Shown: positions 1-10,557 of the stretch, one piece after another
Position numbering within the stretch: position 1 is the stretch's first letter
Layout: each line of letters opens with the position of its first letter
Source of the DNA: Typhlomys cinereus
Lineage: Eukaryota; Chordata; Mammalia; Rodentia; Platacanthomyidae
Length of the DNA stretch: 64,000 nucleotides
NCBI GenBank assembly: GCA_023101885.1
Contig: JALPQD010000233.1
Span: 682,001 to 746,000 of the forward strand
Reading direction: 5' to 3'
Made by a program: the position numbers and the translations under genes
The notes under the pieces: model-generated
What the model was told of the DNA's origin: nothing
Database searches by the model: none
The model's input: only the letters and a program-made list of their open reading frames with translations

Positions 1-628
1 AACTAGCTCTGCACTTTGATTTATTCACTTTTACTTCTGATTCAGTATGCTTTAACTGTTCTCAACTTCTCCTTGTTTATGTACTTTAGACAGTCTTACA
101 GCTAAGATTATAGAGCTAGTTCCCAGGTATTAAGATTTTCCCCTGAGTTTAGATCCAAAGTGGGAGGAGAAACCCTCCCGTCTGTACTACTAACTTAAAC
201 AATTTAAAAGAAAAAAGCCAAAGTCCTTCAAACAAGCAAACCTCTTCCCTAAATCTGGTAGGCTGTGTTTAAGTGTTCTTAGGAGAGTGACCTCACTTGA
301 CAGAGACAAAAGAAATAGAATCAGAGCTGCCCATAGCTGGGAATATCAGGAGTCTAGTCTGCATCACAAGCTTACTTTCTACTGTTCTTCAGTCTCCTCA
401 ATATTCATCTTTTACAGGATATTGTTAAGGGTTCGATCTCTAATATCTCTTTGATTTTCTCATATGCAACACACTCCCCACTCTTACCAGTGTGTTTATA
501 CACAATAATGCATGACATAAGAAACACAAAAAAACTCTAGCCACATCAAAAAGAGAAAACATGCATTGCATAAAATGTTATGCAAGAGGGAAAGATGACC
601 AGGCAATGTTTTGTGGTTGGATTTTCAG
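1..628. other. unannotated sequence
   Basis: AT-rich non-coding DNA. I recognise no gene, SINE or L1 segment here. Short open frames that run into the following GT tract have no protein-like composition. Confidence 0.5.
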
Positions 629-985
629 GTGTGTGTGTGTGTGTGTGTGTGTCTGTGTCTGTGTGCTTACATATGGGTGTGCACACATGTATGTATGTAT
701 GATTGTACTTTTCTCTCTGTGTGTGTGTTCCAGTGGAAGTGAAAGAATGATATTTGGAATTACTCTTCCATCTTATTGTTGTGAGCCTGGGACTATAATG
801 ATCCCAGTGCATGTCATTAGGGCTAGTGTAGCTAACCAGTTGCTCTGGCATTTCCAGACTCTACCTTCCATGGCTAGAATCAGAGACATGCTACATCTGA
901 CTGTGGGATTTTTATGTAGGATCTGGGAATCTGAAACCAGGTCTCTTTTTTTGTGAGACAAGGACTTTAGCCACTATGTCATTTT
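629..985 (-). repeat. CA-tailed tRNA-derived SINE with (GT)n tail
   Basis: On the minus strand this is a diverged copy of the SINE seen better at 24560-24854. The (GT)n tract at 629-652, with imperfect extension to about 730, is the expanded (CA)n tail. The block around 905-940 (GGATCTGGGAATCTGAAACC) is the reverse of the tRNA-like B box region, and the element ends near 985 at the decayed A box side. It is non-coding; a pol III-derived origin is inferred from the family, not from an intact promoter. Confidence 0.7.
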
Positions 986-2027
986 CTAGTATTCTTAGTT
1001 TTCTGTGTTTTAGAATTCCTGAATATGTACTTGCCATGCTTTTCCCTGTTTGACGCTCACAAGAGTTCAATCAGGTAGGTAAGGGGAGTGCCTGAATGGA
1101 AAGGAACAGAAAAGACGGGAGTCTAATGTATTGAACCAAAACTTCCAATACTACAGTAAAACATCAAAAGTCAGAAATAGAACTAGTCTAAGAGATAATG
1201 AGGAAAATTAGTATAGGAGATACTGAGGAATATTAGTTATCTATATATTTCTATCTTATTTAAACTTTAACTTTGCTCCTAAGCTCTAGCTCTATGTATT
1301 ATTTAAAGAGAATGGAAGTGTACATGACAATATTTTGAAATTTATTTTAATAATCTAGTCCCAATTCTGTTATTTTAGAATTTTAACTCTGCATATTGAA
1401 TTCCATTTTCACAGTGTCTTTTATCTCACATACACTACTGCAGGAATCCACAAGCATGGGAGGAATTCTCTTTGTGGTTTGTTCTTGACATTGGTTTTCT
1501 CAAGGTATTTCTTTTAAACCTCATAGAATAATATTGAAACCCCAACAGACAGTCTGCCTCCCTGGTTTTTCACTGAGTGCCACACCAGAGAGGTAACCAC
1601 TGTAGCACTTCATGTACTGTGGCCACAGCCTGCTCAGAAGATCCAGCTCTTGTGGTTTGAAACCCCGTGGGAGGCCTATCACTGACTTTTTAACCAATGA
1701 AGGGGTAGTGACAGTAGCATTAAGAGTCGCGCACACTGTTACATTTGGTTTCTTTTGATTGGTAGGAAACATTATGGGAACAAGAGATCCAGATATTGCC
1801 AGGCACAAAGGAGAGCAAATATGGAAAGAAATAAAAATAAGATGTAGGCATGCAAAGGGAATTGACAGACAAGGGGAATAAAAGCAGCAATTACAGGGAC
1901 TTTTTTTCTTATTTATTCTTTCACAGTCACAGATGCATATAAATAATTATATTCATTTTCAAAACGTTCCCCCTCTCGTCCCCTTTTCTTCTCCTACTGA
2001 AAATCTTCCTAACAAGTTCCTCTATTT

Positions 2028-2030
<3 letters not shown>
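986..2030. other. unannotated sequence
   Basis: I recognise no gene or repeat here. A 95-codon minus-strand frame at 1521-1808 has no recognisable domain and I do not call it. Confidence 0.45.
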
Positions 2031-2067
<37 letters not shown>

Positions 2068-2071
2068 TGTG
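2031..2071. repeat. (GT)n microsatellite
   Basis: About 20 nearly perfect GT units with one interrupting A near 2061. Unlike the other GT tracts in the window, it is not followed by a recognisable SINE body. It gives spurious C/V-repeat and T/H-repeat frames. Confidence 0.95.
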
Positions 2072-2577
2072 AAGTGGCTTGTTCAGTAGAAGACAGACGT
2101 AGTTTTCTCCAAAAGGAGAAAACTGGGAAGATCTTACCTCCAATCCTGACAGTGTCGTTCTTACTGCACACAGTGTCCCCTGCTGGGGATAAACCTGCCT
2201 CCCCCCACCACCCATCACACCTCCCTTCCCAACAAGGAACCTGACAAGTATCCTGGTTCTGATTCCCTTCCCAGCAACTTCTCTCAAAACTCTGCAGCTG
2301 ACATCTTGGGATACCTGGCATTGGTTCTTCATGGGCAGGGGACATAATGGCATGGCCCTACCTTTTCCCCACACCAGTCCTTCTGTTCCTCCTCTGCCAG
2401 CTCATCTGCACCTGTCTTGGATGCTGAGAAATAAGAAAAAAGAAAGTGACACTTCTCATCTCTAGACAAGTGGTAGCAATAGTCATGAATTTCCTGTCAT
2501 TCTATATGGAATTAGTACAGTAATTTTTTTACAGTGCTTGCAAATATTCTTTGATTTTTCTTGTTTTAAGAAAATAG
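2072..2577. other. unannotated sequence
   Basis: Nothing recognised. The first 250 bases are C-rich but show no repeat unit. Confidence 0.4.
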
Positions 2578-3410
2578 GCCTCCATCAAGGTCTGCAAGTA
2601 CGTAATGAGAAACCTGGTTAAGTTCACAGACGTTCTTTCCTGATCTCACCAGAAGGGGAGGGCATATAGTCTAGCAGATAAAAAGTAATCATTTTGCAAA
2701 TGGGTGATGGACCCCTCCCTCAGGGAGGTTTCCTACTCTTATTACATCTACCCTTGAATGTGCTATTACAACAAGACTCCAGTTTAACAGCTTTTTGTCT
2801 CTGGCCAGGGGGTGACATACAGTGCCCAGCAGAATGGAGTGAAGGGAATTGCAGGAGCAGCAAAACTGCAAAAGAAAATCAACAAACCACAATCCAGAAC
2901 TTCAGAGACTCTATATCAATCACATAGAACTAGGACAGCCTAATCTCTCCCCATCCTGGAGCTCAGGGACATTTGCGGAAGAGGGGGCGGTAAGATTGTA
3001 AGAGCAAAAGGATGGGAGGAGCAACGATTTGCAAGATTCTCAACAATAGTTGGGGCCAAAGCAATCATAATGGGACTTTGCATGCCCTGCGCAATGTCCA
3101 GCGCACTGTTGCCCTCATAAAGTCTAGCATCTGTTAAGGGCACCGAGATCCCTGGAGGCAAGGGATTGACAGCCATAGTAGTGATCTTATGCTTAAGGGG
3201 AACAAGAGAAAGGGCTTATGGAAATGCCACTGGGTCCTTATATGTCATCGGAGAGGAGGACCCAGTGGAGAGTTAGGCGTACACAATAAAGGACTCTCTG
3301 GGAATTGGGGGGGAGGCACTGGGGGAAGGGGAGGGGAAGGAGGGGGGAGGGAGGGAACTGGTAAAAAATTTTAAAATGTATAATTAAATTTTTAATAAAA
3401 AAAAACACAA
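2578..3410 (+). mobile_element. 5'-truncated L1, 3' UTR only
   Basis: This is the 3' untranslated region of the same L1 family as the large minus-strand element at 43471-49910, here in sense orientation. Shared blocks include the GGCCTCCATCAAGG start (2578), the stretch around 2860-2930 and the region 2960-3290. It ends in a G-rich purine tract (3307-3357) followed by an A-rich tail (about 3395-3408). No ORF2 sequence is left, so the insertion was 5'-truncated. I could not find a convincing target-site duplication. Confidence 0.85.
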
Positions 3411-4413
3411 AAGGGGGGTTTTCCATAGTGAGATCCACCAAGGACAGTCCTTTGTCACACTCTGCTTTTCAAAAGTCTCAGATTCAACTCTGTAGGTGTC
3501 TATGAGTTCCATTAATTAGGATTCTGCTCTCTGAAGTCAGAGGTGACTTCAACCTACAGTGTGATGCCTTCTGTGACTCAGCGCAGCTTCAGATCCCCTC
3601 AACACAGAGGAAAGACACATGGGCATCAGATCAGGAGCTCAGAGCATATCAGATCAGCCCCTGTAGTTCCTATTCCCTGTGCATGCAATCTCCCATCCTG
3701 CAAAAGTGCTGCAGGTTACTGAGAGGTCACACTGACTGTTGCCTGCAATCTCCTTTCGCCTTGAGAATCAGAAGGAACCTTTCCCAGGGGTGTACTGTAT
3801 AGTATAGTATAATATCCAGTATCCTCTTTCCCTCAGAAACCTGTAAGATATGGAACACTGCTCTCTTTCAGGAATCTAAATCCTCTCTTCAGAATTCCTT
3901 GCCATGTTTTCTGTAGCATCAGGGACATTCCTAATAAATCCCACATTCTGAAAGACAATGTGTCTGAGCATTTTGCTCAGAAAGCCCTTCATCTTGCCTA
4001 GAACATTAACAGTACATGTGAGAAGAGGACAGAAGGGCCAGTGATTGGTCTGTCCTTCCCCAGGGGTTCCCAGCTGTCGCCTTGCCCATTGAGCGATGAC
4101 ATTTAACCTTGCTCTGGTACCTTTGCCTTGGCACACCACATATTGGCTACATCTCCCAGTGCCTGTTCCCATCCTGCTGTGCCCTGTCAGTTCTCAGGAC
4201 AGTGAGGTTCTGTCTTCCCTACAATTACCCCTAAGCCATTGTCTCTCTACTTGATTTGGGAACTGTAATGCAAGGTGGAGTTGAGGAAGAAGGGGAGAGC
4301 AGTAGCCCATGTGACGTGAGAGCAGAAAGGAGGCTATGAGGGGTGTGGAATGGAAGGAATATTGTGGAGAATCAACAGAAATAGTCTTAACAGTGCCACA
4401 GTGAGACCCAATA
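3411..4413. other. unannotated sequence
   Basis: No recognised gene or repeat. A 98-codon minus-strand frame at 3876-4172 lacks any recognisable motif. Confidence 0.4.
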
Positions 4414-4790
4414 CTCTCTAACAGTTACTACCTGTGCTGCTGTGAGACACCACAGAGGTGCAGACAACTTAAGGGGAGAAAAAGGGAGATTTCTTCATCT
4501 TCTGGTTCCAGAAGGGAGATACAGTGCTTTATGGTGGAAAAGACATGGCTGATTGACAGAAGCTGGAGGAAGCTTAAGTTATGTCCATCGAAGAGGCTAA
4601 GAGCGGCTGGTAGATCAAGAGCAGACTTGCTCACTCAAGCAACATGGGGCTAACCAACCTCAAGGCTCACACTCTGTGAATGCCTTCCTCCAGTAAGGCT
4701 CCATCTCCTAAAGGTGTCATGACTTTCCCAAACTAAAGATTCAAACCCATGAGCCTGTGGGGGACAACTCACATTTCAAATTGTGACACT
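4414..4790. repeat. MaLR-like LTR remnant (tentative)
   Basis: The wording of this stretch (a purine-rich block, then a TTCTGGTTCCAGA-type block, then a CTCCATCTCCTAAAGG block and a final GAGCCTGTGGGGGACA block) follows the pattern of old mammalian MaLR LTRs. The copies at 7497-7915 and 60196-60515 have the same order of blocks. This is from pattern memory only; a RepeatMasker run would settle family and strand. Confidence 0.4.
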
Positions 4791-5414
4791 AATTATAGTA
4801 TTTTTAAAGGAGAGAGCCAACCTCTGTTGGGTCTAAGTTGAGCAATTCTTACCTTTCTGATGTTTTTCTTCACCTTTGCTGGCAGCGAAGGTGGATCACC
4901 CTGGAGGAAGGGGAGTAACAAGTGAAAGAGCCCCACTCCACATACAAATGCAAGGACCATGTCCATTGCCCAAATGGTAGAGCTGAGCTCAGCCATTTGG
5001 CTTTAATATTTTCTAAAAGAAAAAGATAATTCTCCATCTGAACCTCACAGTTCAGCTCTCTGAACCTCATTGTTCAGACATCATCTGAACTTCATGGTTC
5101 AGATAAGTGAGCTCTGGAAGTTCTCACTGGGAGCTGGCAGGAGAAAGGAGGCCAGAGTTGGGGACTTCTCATCACAATGGACTTCTCAGAATGGAGGGCG
5201 GGGCACTGGTAAGAAGCTTCTAATCTAGCACACCTCACCTCAGTTTCCTCCCTTCAATTCCACCTGTCTGCTCCACCTGTGGGGCACAAGATATTCCTCC
5301 ACTTTCTATTCATTTCCTTCACCCAGAACTCAGAGATTGCTTGGTTCTTTATCTCCATTGAAGATCTTGACTTGAGGTCAATCAATTTCATGGCCTTTAC
5401 CAATATGAGATGAG
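4791..5414. other. unannotated sequence with three tandem short hairpins
   Basis: Mostly unrecognised. It contains three tandem copies (5038-5055, 5059-5078, 5084-5103) of a roughly 20-base unit whose ends are inverted repeats (CTGAAC / GTTCAG). Confidence 0.5.
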
Positions 5415-5700
5415 GCTGGGGAGACAGCTCAGGAGTTAAAACCTTTGCCTCGCAAGCAAAAGGACCTGAGTTCAGGTCCCCAGATCCCACACAAAAATGT
5501 CAGTAAACATGATGGTAGCCTGCAGCAACTTCAGTCCTGGAAGGGAGAGCCTGAGAAATCCTAGAGCAAAACAATAAATAGATAGAGTGATTCATGATGA
5601 TTCCCAGTGTCGCTCTTGAGCTTCCACACGTACATACACTCAGGTGTTCCCTTGTAAACAGACACATCCACCCACCCTACACATATGCCAAAAATTAATA
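5415..5700 (+). repeat. CA-tailed tRNA-derived SINE, sense copy
   Basis: Sense copy of the SINE family also at 33950-34253. The tRNA-like head shows an A box region (GACAGCTCAGGAG, about 5421) and a B box region (GAGTTCAGGTCC, about 5469). A non-tRNA body follows, then a C/A-rich tail with CACAC-type sequence to about 5700. It is a diverged, presumably old copy. Confidence 0.75.
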
Positions 5701-7496
5701 CGAACTGAAGTAGACTGCAATTTTGACTGTTTCCCAGGAAGTGTTTTTCAGTCTCCCTTGTCCTCAAGTCTTGCTTTCCCATGCAATGTTTTTTTTTTTG
5801 TCTCCTGTTAATTTGGGGGTAGAACAAGAAATTTTTATACTTAATCTTAATGAATTTAAGTTTAAAGATATTTTGTCCAAATTTGAAGCAAAGACTTAAA
5901 TAATTATGAGTAAATATTCATAAATGTAAGCATGAAAGAAAAAAGTCATTAAATCTTCAAATGATATAATTGTTAAGTGTATGGCATTTGTAATTCTGGA
6001 TTTGGTAAAGTTTAAGTGTTATCAGGACTTTTTAGATTGCTTCATGCATTCATCTGCATGTACATGCATATAACACACAACACACATTATGCAAGCAGGA
6101 ATACTTGTGTGGTCTGAGATATGTTTCATTGTGGTTTAGGCAAAGTGTTTTGTATTCCCTGGAGTAAAAAGCAGAAATGAAACAGGTGTGCTGGTGCTGA
6201 ATTGAGTAATGTTGGATAATGATGCATACTTTGTTAAAATATGTTGGATTCCCTAGATTTCTTTAAAAATGTTCTAACCATTTCTATTTTATATAAAAAA
6301 GATATAACAAATTTGATATTTTAATTTCTTTAAATTACATATACCAAGAAGATCAAGAAGAGTCCTTATTCTCTCTTTCTTTAACTTTCTTTGTTCAGAG
6401 AAGCCACACATGACACAAGGATTTTGTTTGCCACTAACTTAGAAAATCCTGGGACCTCCCGGGAGATAGGATTTTCATTCTACCTTTAATTACAGAGTAT
6501 ATTTTTGAACAAGAACAATGTTCCTACATACCATATAATTATAGGATGTTATTGAAATGTTTGTCCTTAGTATTTCTTGCTTTTCTCTCTATATATTCTC
6601 AATTAAACTTCTTCTGCATTCTGTGTCTAATATCAGTTGAAGGGCTCATCCTCTAGTTGAAGTTGGATTAGAAAGCTGAGATGTAATGCTCTTTAGCAGT
6701 AAGAGATTATTTTGTCAGCTGTTGCAGGGTGGACTTAAAATCATAGCGGATGTCAGTCCCTGTGCAGATTGCTTTACTAGAGAGAGACACTATGCCCAGG
6801 ATCATGCCTTTTCATGACATATCTGACAGTTAATGACCATGTCCCTTAGATCACAAGAGTTCTAGAGTCTAATTTCATTTTTAGAACTCCTCTTTTGTAT
6901 TACAGTTGGACCACTTCATCTGTCCTGGACACCTTCTTTTTCTCTTTCACAGGTGCTCAGCTGAGCTGTTCCATGACAACATTTGCACTTTAGATCTCAA
7001 GATCTGCTTTCTTAAGCACTCAGACAGATACACTCTTAAACTACATCTGCAGCCTTATTTTTCCTTGAATTTGAAATTTACAATAAAAATTTTTAACCAA
7101 CACTTATGATTACATTTCTGAAAGTCATCTTAAAGGTAACATCCTCAGAAATGAATTCTTGATCTTTAGCCCCAAATCTATCAGCATTTTTTCACTCAGT
7201 GAACATGATTTACAGTCACTTAAATATGTGGATCTCATATTAAAATGTCAGTTTAGCTTTTCAAAACTATATACTGTGGACTGACATCCTGCCATCTTTC
7301 CCGTCACCTTCTGCCATCTCTGCTATGTCCTCATCCAAGCTGCCAAAAGTTCTTCTACTGTATATGATGTGTCCATCTCCCCTTCTGTCTTCCTATATAT
7401 GTTTCCCATGAGCAGTCAGAGAGATCCTATCTGATGCTTGGTTGAAAACTTGACATTTTCTAGACATTCTCTAATGTTTCCACTACTGTTGCAGTT
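5701..7496. other. unannotated AT-rich sequence
   Basis: Nearly 1.8 kb with no recognised gene, SINE or L1. A 67-codon frame at 6906-7109 has no family features. Confidence 0.45.
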
Positions 7497-7915
7497 CGCC
7501 TGCATGGTTACTGATAAATGACCATCAAAAGGCTTAAAAGAACAAGTATTTATTCTCTCTTATGATTCCTGGTTACAGTTCTCAGTCCATCTTGACAGGA
7601 GAGCTCAGGCGAACACCAAGGCCAAGGGAACTGGCCACACCATCTTTATGTAATGGCTGAGAAAGGGATGATCCTTACTTGCCAGACCAGTATGTCTGGC
7701 CAAGTCTACATAAGGATGCTAACTCTCTCAACCAGTTGTCTGTATTTTATTCCAGGGCCTAGTCCCACCCACCCTGGGCTAGACCTTCTTCATCAGCTAG
7801 ATAATCTTCTATAGGTTTGCTCTGGGCCTAACTCAACCACTGATTCTCTACAAATGTGCCTTAAGCTCAAACCCTCAACTGTCAAGTTGACACCTGTGCC
7901 TAACTATGACAACTA
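7497..7915. repeat. MaLR-type LTR remnant (MT/ORR1 class, tentative)
   Basis: It contains the block order typical of rodent MaLR LTRs read on the antisense strand: a TTTATT-CTC-TTATGATTCC block near 7548, a CAGTCCATCTTGACAGGAGAGC-like block near 7584, a CCCACCCACCCTGGGCTAG-like block near 7765 and a CTGTCAAGTTGACA block near 7878. Boundaries are approximate. Confidence 0.45.
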
Positions 7916-8235
7916 CAAACAATCAAATCCAAACTTTTCAAATGGCCCTTAAGATGAGATTACTTCAGACTTTATGGTCTCCTGATGGGCTTATTACATC
8001 TTGGGCATGTTGCTTTTCAAAGATTTTGTTTGCCTGAAAACATTTACATTTGGAATTTCTGCTTCTTAGAAAATTGTCCAAAGTCTTTCTTGGCCCTGTT
8101 TCCTTTGGGGCTCAAATGGCACCTCTTCAAAGAAGTCACCCTAAACAGTGACTTATAGCAATTTCCCTTCATCATCTTCTGCCATTTAATTTCACCCACT
8201 TCATGTTTATTAGCTTGCTTTTAAATTTTCTTTTA
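7916..8235. other. unannotated sequence
   Basis: Nothing recognised between the two LTR-like remnants. Confidence 0.4.
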
Positions 8236-8553
8236 TAGACTGAATTATATCCAGCCCACAAATTCATGTGTTAAAGTCCTATCTCCCAATATAGCTTGGT
8301 TACTGTTTAGACAGTATTTAAGATCAAACAACCTCACAAAAGTAGAACCTTAAACCATTAATACTTGTGGTATTCCAGTGAGAAGATATCTCTCTCTTCC
8401 AGGTGAACACACAGAGAAAAGCCAGCAGTTTACAAGTTAGGCCAGACACTTACCCTGACAGCTCTTTGCAGACTTTCAGACTCCAAAATTGTGAGAAGGG
8501 CTTAAGTCATTTCATCTTTGATATTATGTTATGGTAGTCTGATCAGGCTAATT
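8236..8553 (+). repeat. MLT1-like MaLR LTR
   Basis: The series TGAATTATATCC..CCACAAATTCATGTG (8241-8270), GTTAAAGTCCTATCTCCCA (about 8271), the CACAGAGA block near 8410 and the end block ATGTTATGGTAGTCTGATCAG (about 8525) follow the consensus order of mammalian MLT1-type MaLR LTRs in sense orientation. It is strongly diverged, as expected for an insertion predating rodents. Confidence 0.55.
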
Positions 8554-8595
8554 TATGTGCTTATTGGTCATCTAACTCTCACCATCAAAAAGTCA

Positions 8596-8715
8596 AGCTG
8601 ATTTTATTCCCACTTAGACTATGTAGCTCAAGTTGGCTTTAAACGGACAATTGTTTTGCACTAGCCTTCTGCGTATTCAAATTGTCAGCATGCATAATCC
8701 CCAAGACTTCTTGAT
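8596..8715 (-). repeat. diverged B1 SINE fragment
   Basis: The block CTATGTAGCTCAAGTTGGCTT (8619-8639 region) and the following ATTCAAATTGTCAGCATGCAT match the antisense B1 (7SL-derived) pattern. It is short and very diverged. Confidence 0.5.
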
Positions 8716-9295
8716 TTCAGTATACTGTGTGTCTTCTTTACATCCATATATCTAGAATAAAGAAAAATCCCTGCTGCATAGCAGCCATTTAATTAACCTA
8801 TACTGAGTGACTGGGTGATTCTCCTCATAATATTTAAATTATAGGTGAAGGTATGAAATATGCAAAGCTGTAAGTATAGAATACATATTTTGGCTTAAAT
8901 CATTCAAAAACCTTCGTTTAAGTATAAAATGACTATTTAAATTTACAAAATAGTGAGTAAAATACCCTTGACTGAAAATGACTGAAAACCACAAATGCTG
9001 ACACACTGTTAGACCTGAATGTTGGCAGCTGCTCTAGGGAGAATAATTGCTAGAGTGAGTGAGAATGTATATGACATTGTGAGCTACATTCCTAGTGAAA
9101 GATAAAAGTAGACACTTGAACAATCATGGGAAAAGTTCTAATATTCATAAAAGCTAAGGAAAGGATATTTCAAGATTGCTATTGGACAATGATTTATGCA
9201 TGTTGACTGGGAAAAGACTGAAGAAAATTCCATGTTCAGGGTTACTGTTGGAAAGGAGAGCAGAGATGTTATGTAGACTCAGTGCCACAGAAAGG
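8716..9295. other. unannotated sequence
   Basis: AT-rich, no gene or repeat recognised. Confidence 0.4.
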
Positions 9296-9389
9296 GCTTT
9301 TCTTTTCTTTTCTTTTCTTTTCTTTTCTTTTCTTTTCTTTTCTTTTCTTTTCTTTTCTTTTCTTTTCTTTTCTTTTCTTTTCTTTTCTT
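9296..9389. repeat. (TTTTC)n microsatellite
   Basis: About 18-19 perfect units of the pentamer. It lies exactly where the poly(A) tail of the following minus-strand B4 SINE should be, so it is most simply an expanded SINE tail, (GAAAA)n on the SINE sense strand. Confidence 0.95.
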
Positions 9390-9575
9390 AATATGGGGTC
9401 ATATAGCTTAGGCTGGCTTTGGACTCATTATGTTGTCAAGTGAGACCATCTTCTTCTACCTCTGAGCACTAAAATTATACCCATACACAACCAATCTTAA
9501 TTTACGTGGGGATGGAAATTGGATCCAGGCTACCCACATGCCAGGCAGGTGCTCTACCAACCAATCCTCAGCCCC
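9390..9575 (-). repeat. B4 SINE (B1-ID fusion)
   Basis: Antisense B1 half at about 9392-9500 (ATATAGCTTAGGCTGGCTTTGG), followed by the antisense ID-like half at about 9505-9575 (GGAAATTGGATCCAGG, then GCTCTACCAACCAATCCTCAGC). That arrangement defines the rodent B4 family. The ID-like half carries the pol III B and A box remnants. Confidence 0.8.
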
Positions 9576-9836
9576 AAATTCAATTTCTTAGGAAATAACT
9601 TTCTTATTTCTCTTTCTTTGCCTCGTCCTCTCTTGGATTTTTTTCATTTGTTCTGTCACTCTTTCATTACTTTCATTCCTTCAGAAGGATTTTATGAACC
9701 CACAATCATTATGTATTCTTTTCTAGGAGAGACAAATGTAGATGAATGGTTTTCTAACTTAAGGGAGCTGAGAGTCAGTCCCTATGTATATCTGTATCTG
9801 TGAGGACATCAAGCACAATTGTAAATATGCAGAAAA
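9576..9836. other. unannotated sequence
   Basis: Nothing recognised between the B4 element and the polypurine block. Confidence 0.4.
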
Positions 9837-10557
9837 AGGAGGAAGGAAGAAGGAAGGAAGGAAGGGAAGGGAAGGGAGGGAGGGAAGGAGGGGAGGAAGG
9901 AGAGAAGGAAGGGAAGAAGGAGGGAGGAAAAAAGAAGAGGAGGAAGGAAGGAAGGAAGGAGGGAGGGAAGGAAGGAAAGGAGGGGAGGAAGGAGGGAAGG
10001 AGAGATGAAGGGAGGGAAGGAAGGAGGGGAGGAAGGAAAGAGGAAGGGAGGGAATGGAGGAAGAAGGGAAGAAAAGGAGGGAGGACAGAAGGAAGGAAGG
10101 AGGGGAAGAAGGGAGGGAGGAAGAAAAGAGGGGAGGAAGAAAGGAAAGGAGGAAGGAAGGAAGGGAAGAAGGAAGGGATGAAGGAAGGGAGGAAGGGAAA
10201 GGAGGGAGGGAGAGAAGGAAGGAAGGAGGGGAGGAAAGAGGGAAGAAGGGATAAAAAAGGCAGGCAGGAAGGAGGGAAATGAGGTTAGGAAGGAGAGATG
10301 GAGGGGAGGAAGGAAGGAAGGAAAGAAGTAATGAGGGAGGAAAGGAGGGAAAGAAGGAGGGGAGGAAGGAGGGAAGGAAGGAAGAAAGTAAGAAAGGAGA
10401 GGGGGAAGGAAGGAGGGGAGGAGGGAAGGGAAGAAAGAGGAAAGAAAGGGAGGGAGGGAAGAAGGAAGGGAGGAAGGAAGGAAAAGAGAGACAGAGAAAG
10501 GGAGGAAGGAAAGGAAGATGAAAGAAAAGAAGGAAGGAAGAAGGAGGAAAGAAGGGA
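9837..10557. repeat. 0.7-kb polypurine block, (GGAA)n-related
   Basis: About 720 bases almost wholly A and G on the plus strand, built of GGAA, GGGA, GGAG and AGGA units in irregular order, with only a few pyrimidines (for example near 10010, 10252-10266 and 10290). All frames across it translate to K/E/G/R or S/F/L/P low-complexity strings and are not genes. Mirror-symmetric purine tracts of this length can form H-DNA or other triplex structures; that is a known property of such tracts, not shown here. Confidence 0.97.

Noticed and set aside
629..730. CRISPR-like array from regular GT blocks
   Set aside because: A simple dinucleotide repeat in a mammalian genome; no direct repeats with unique spacers.
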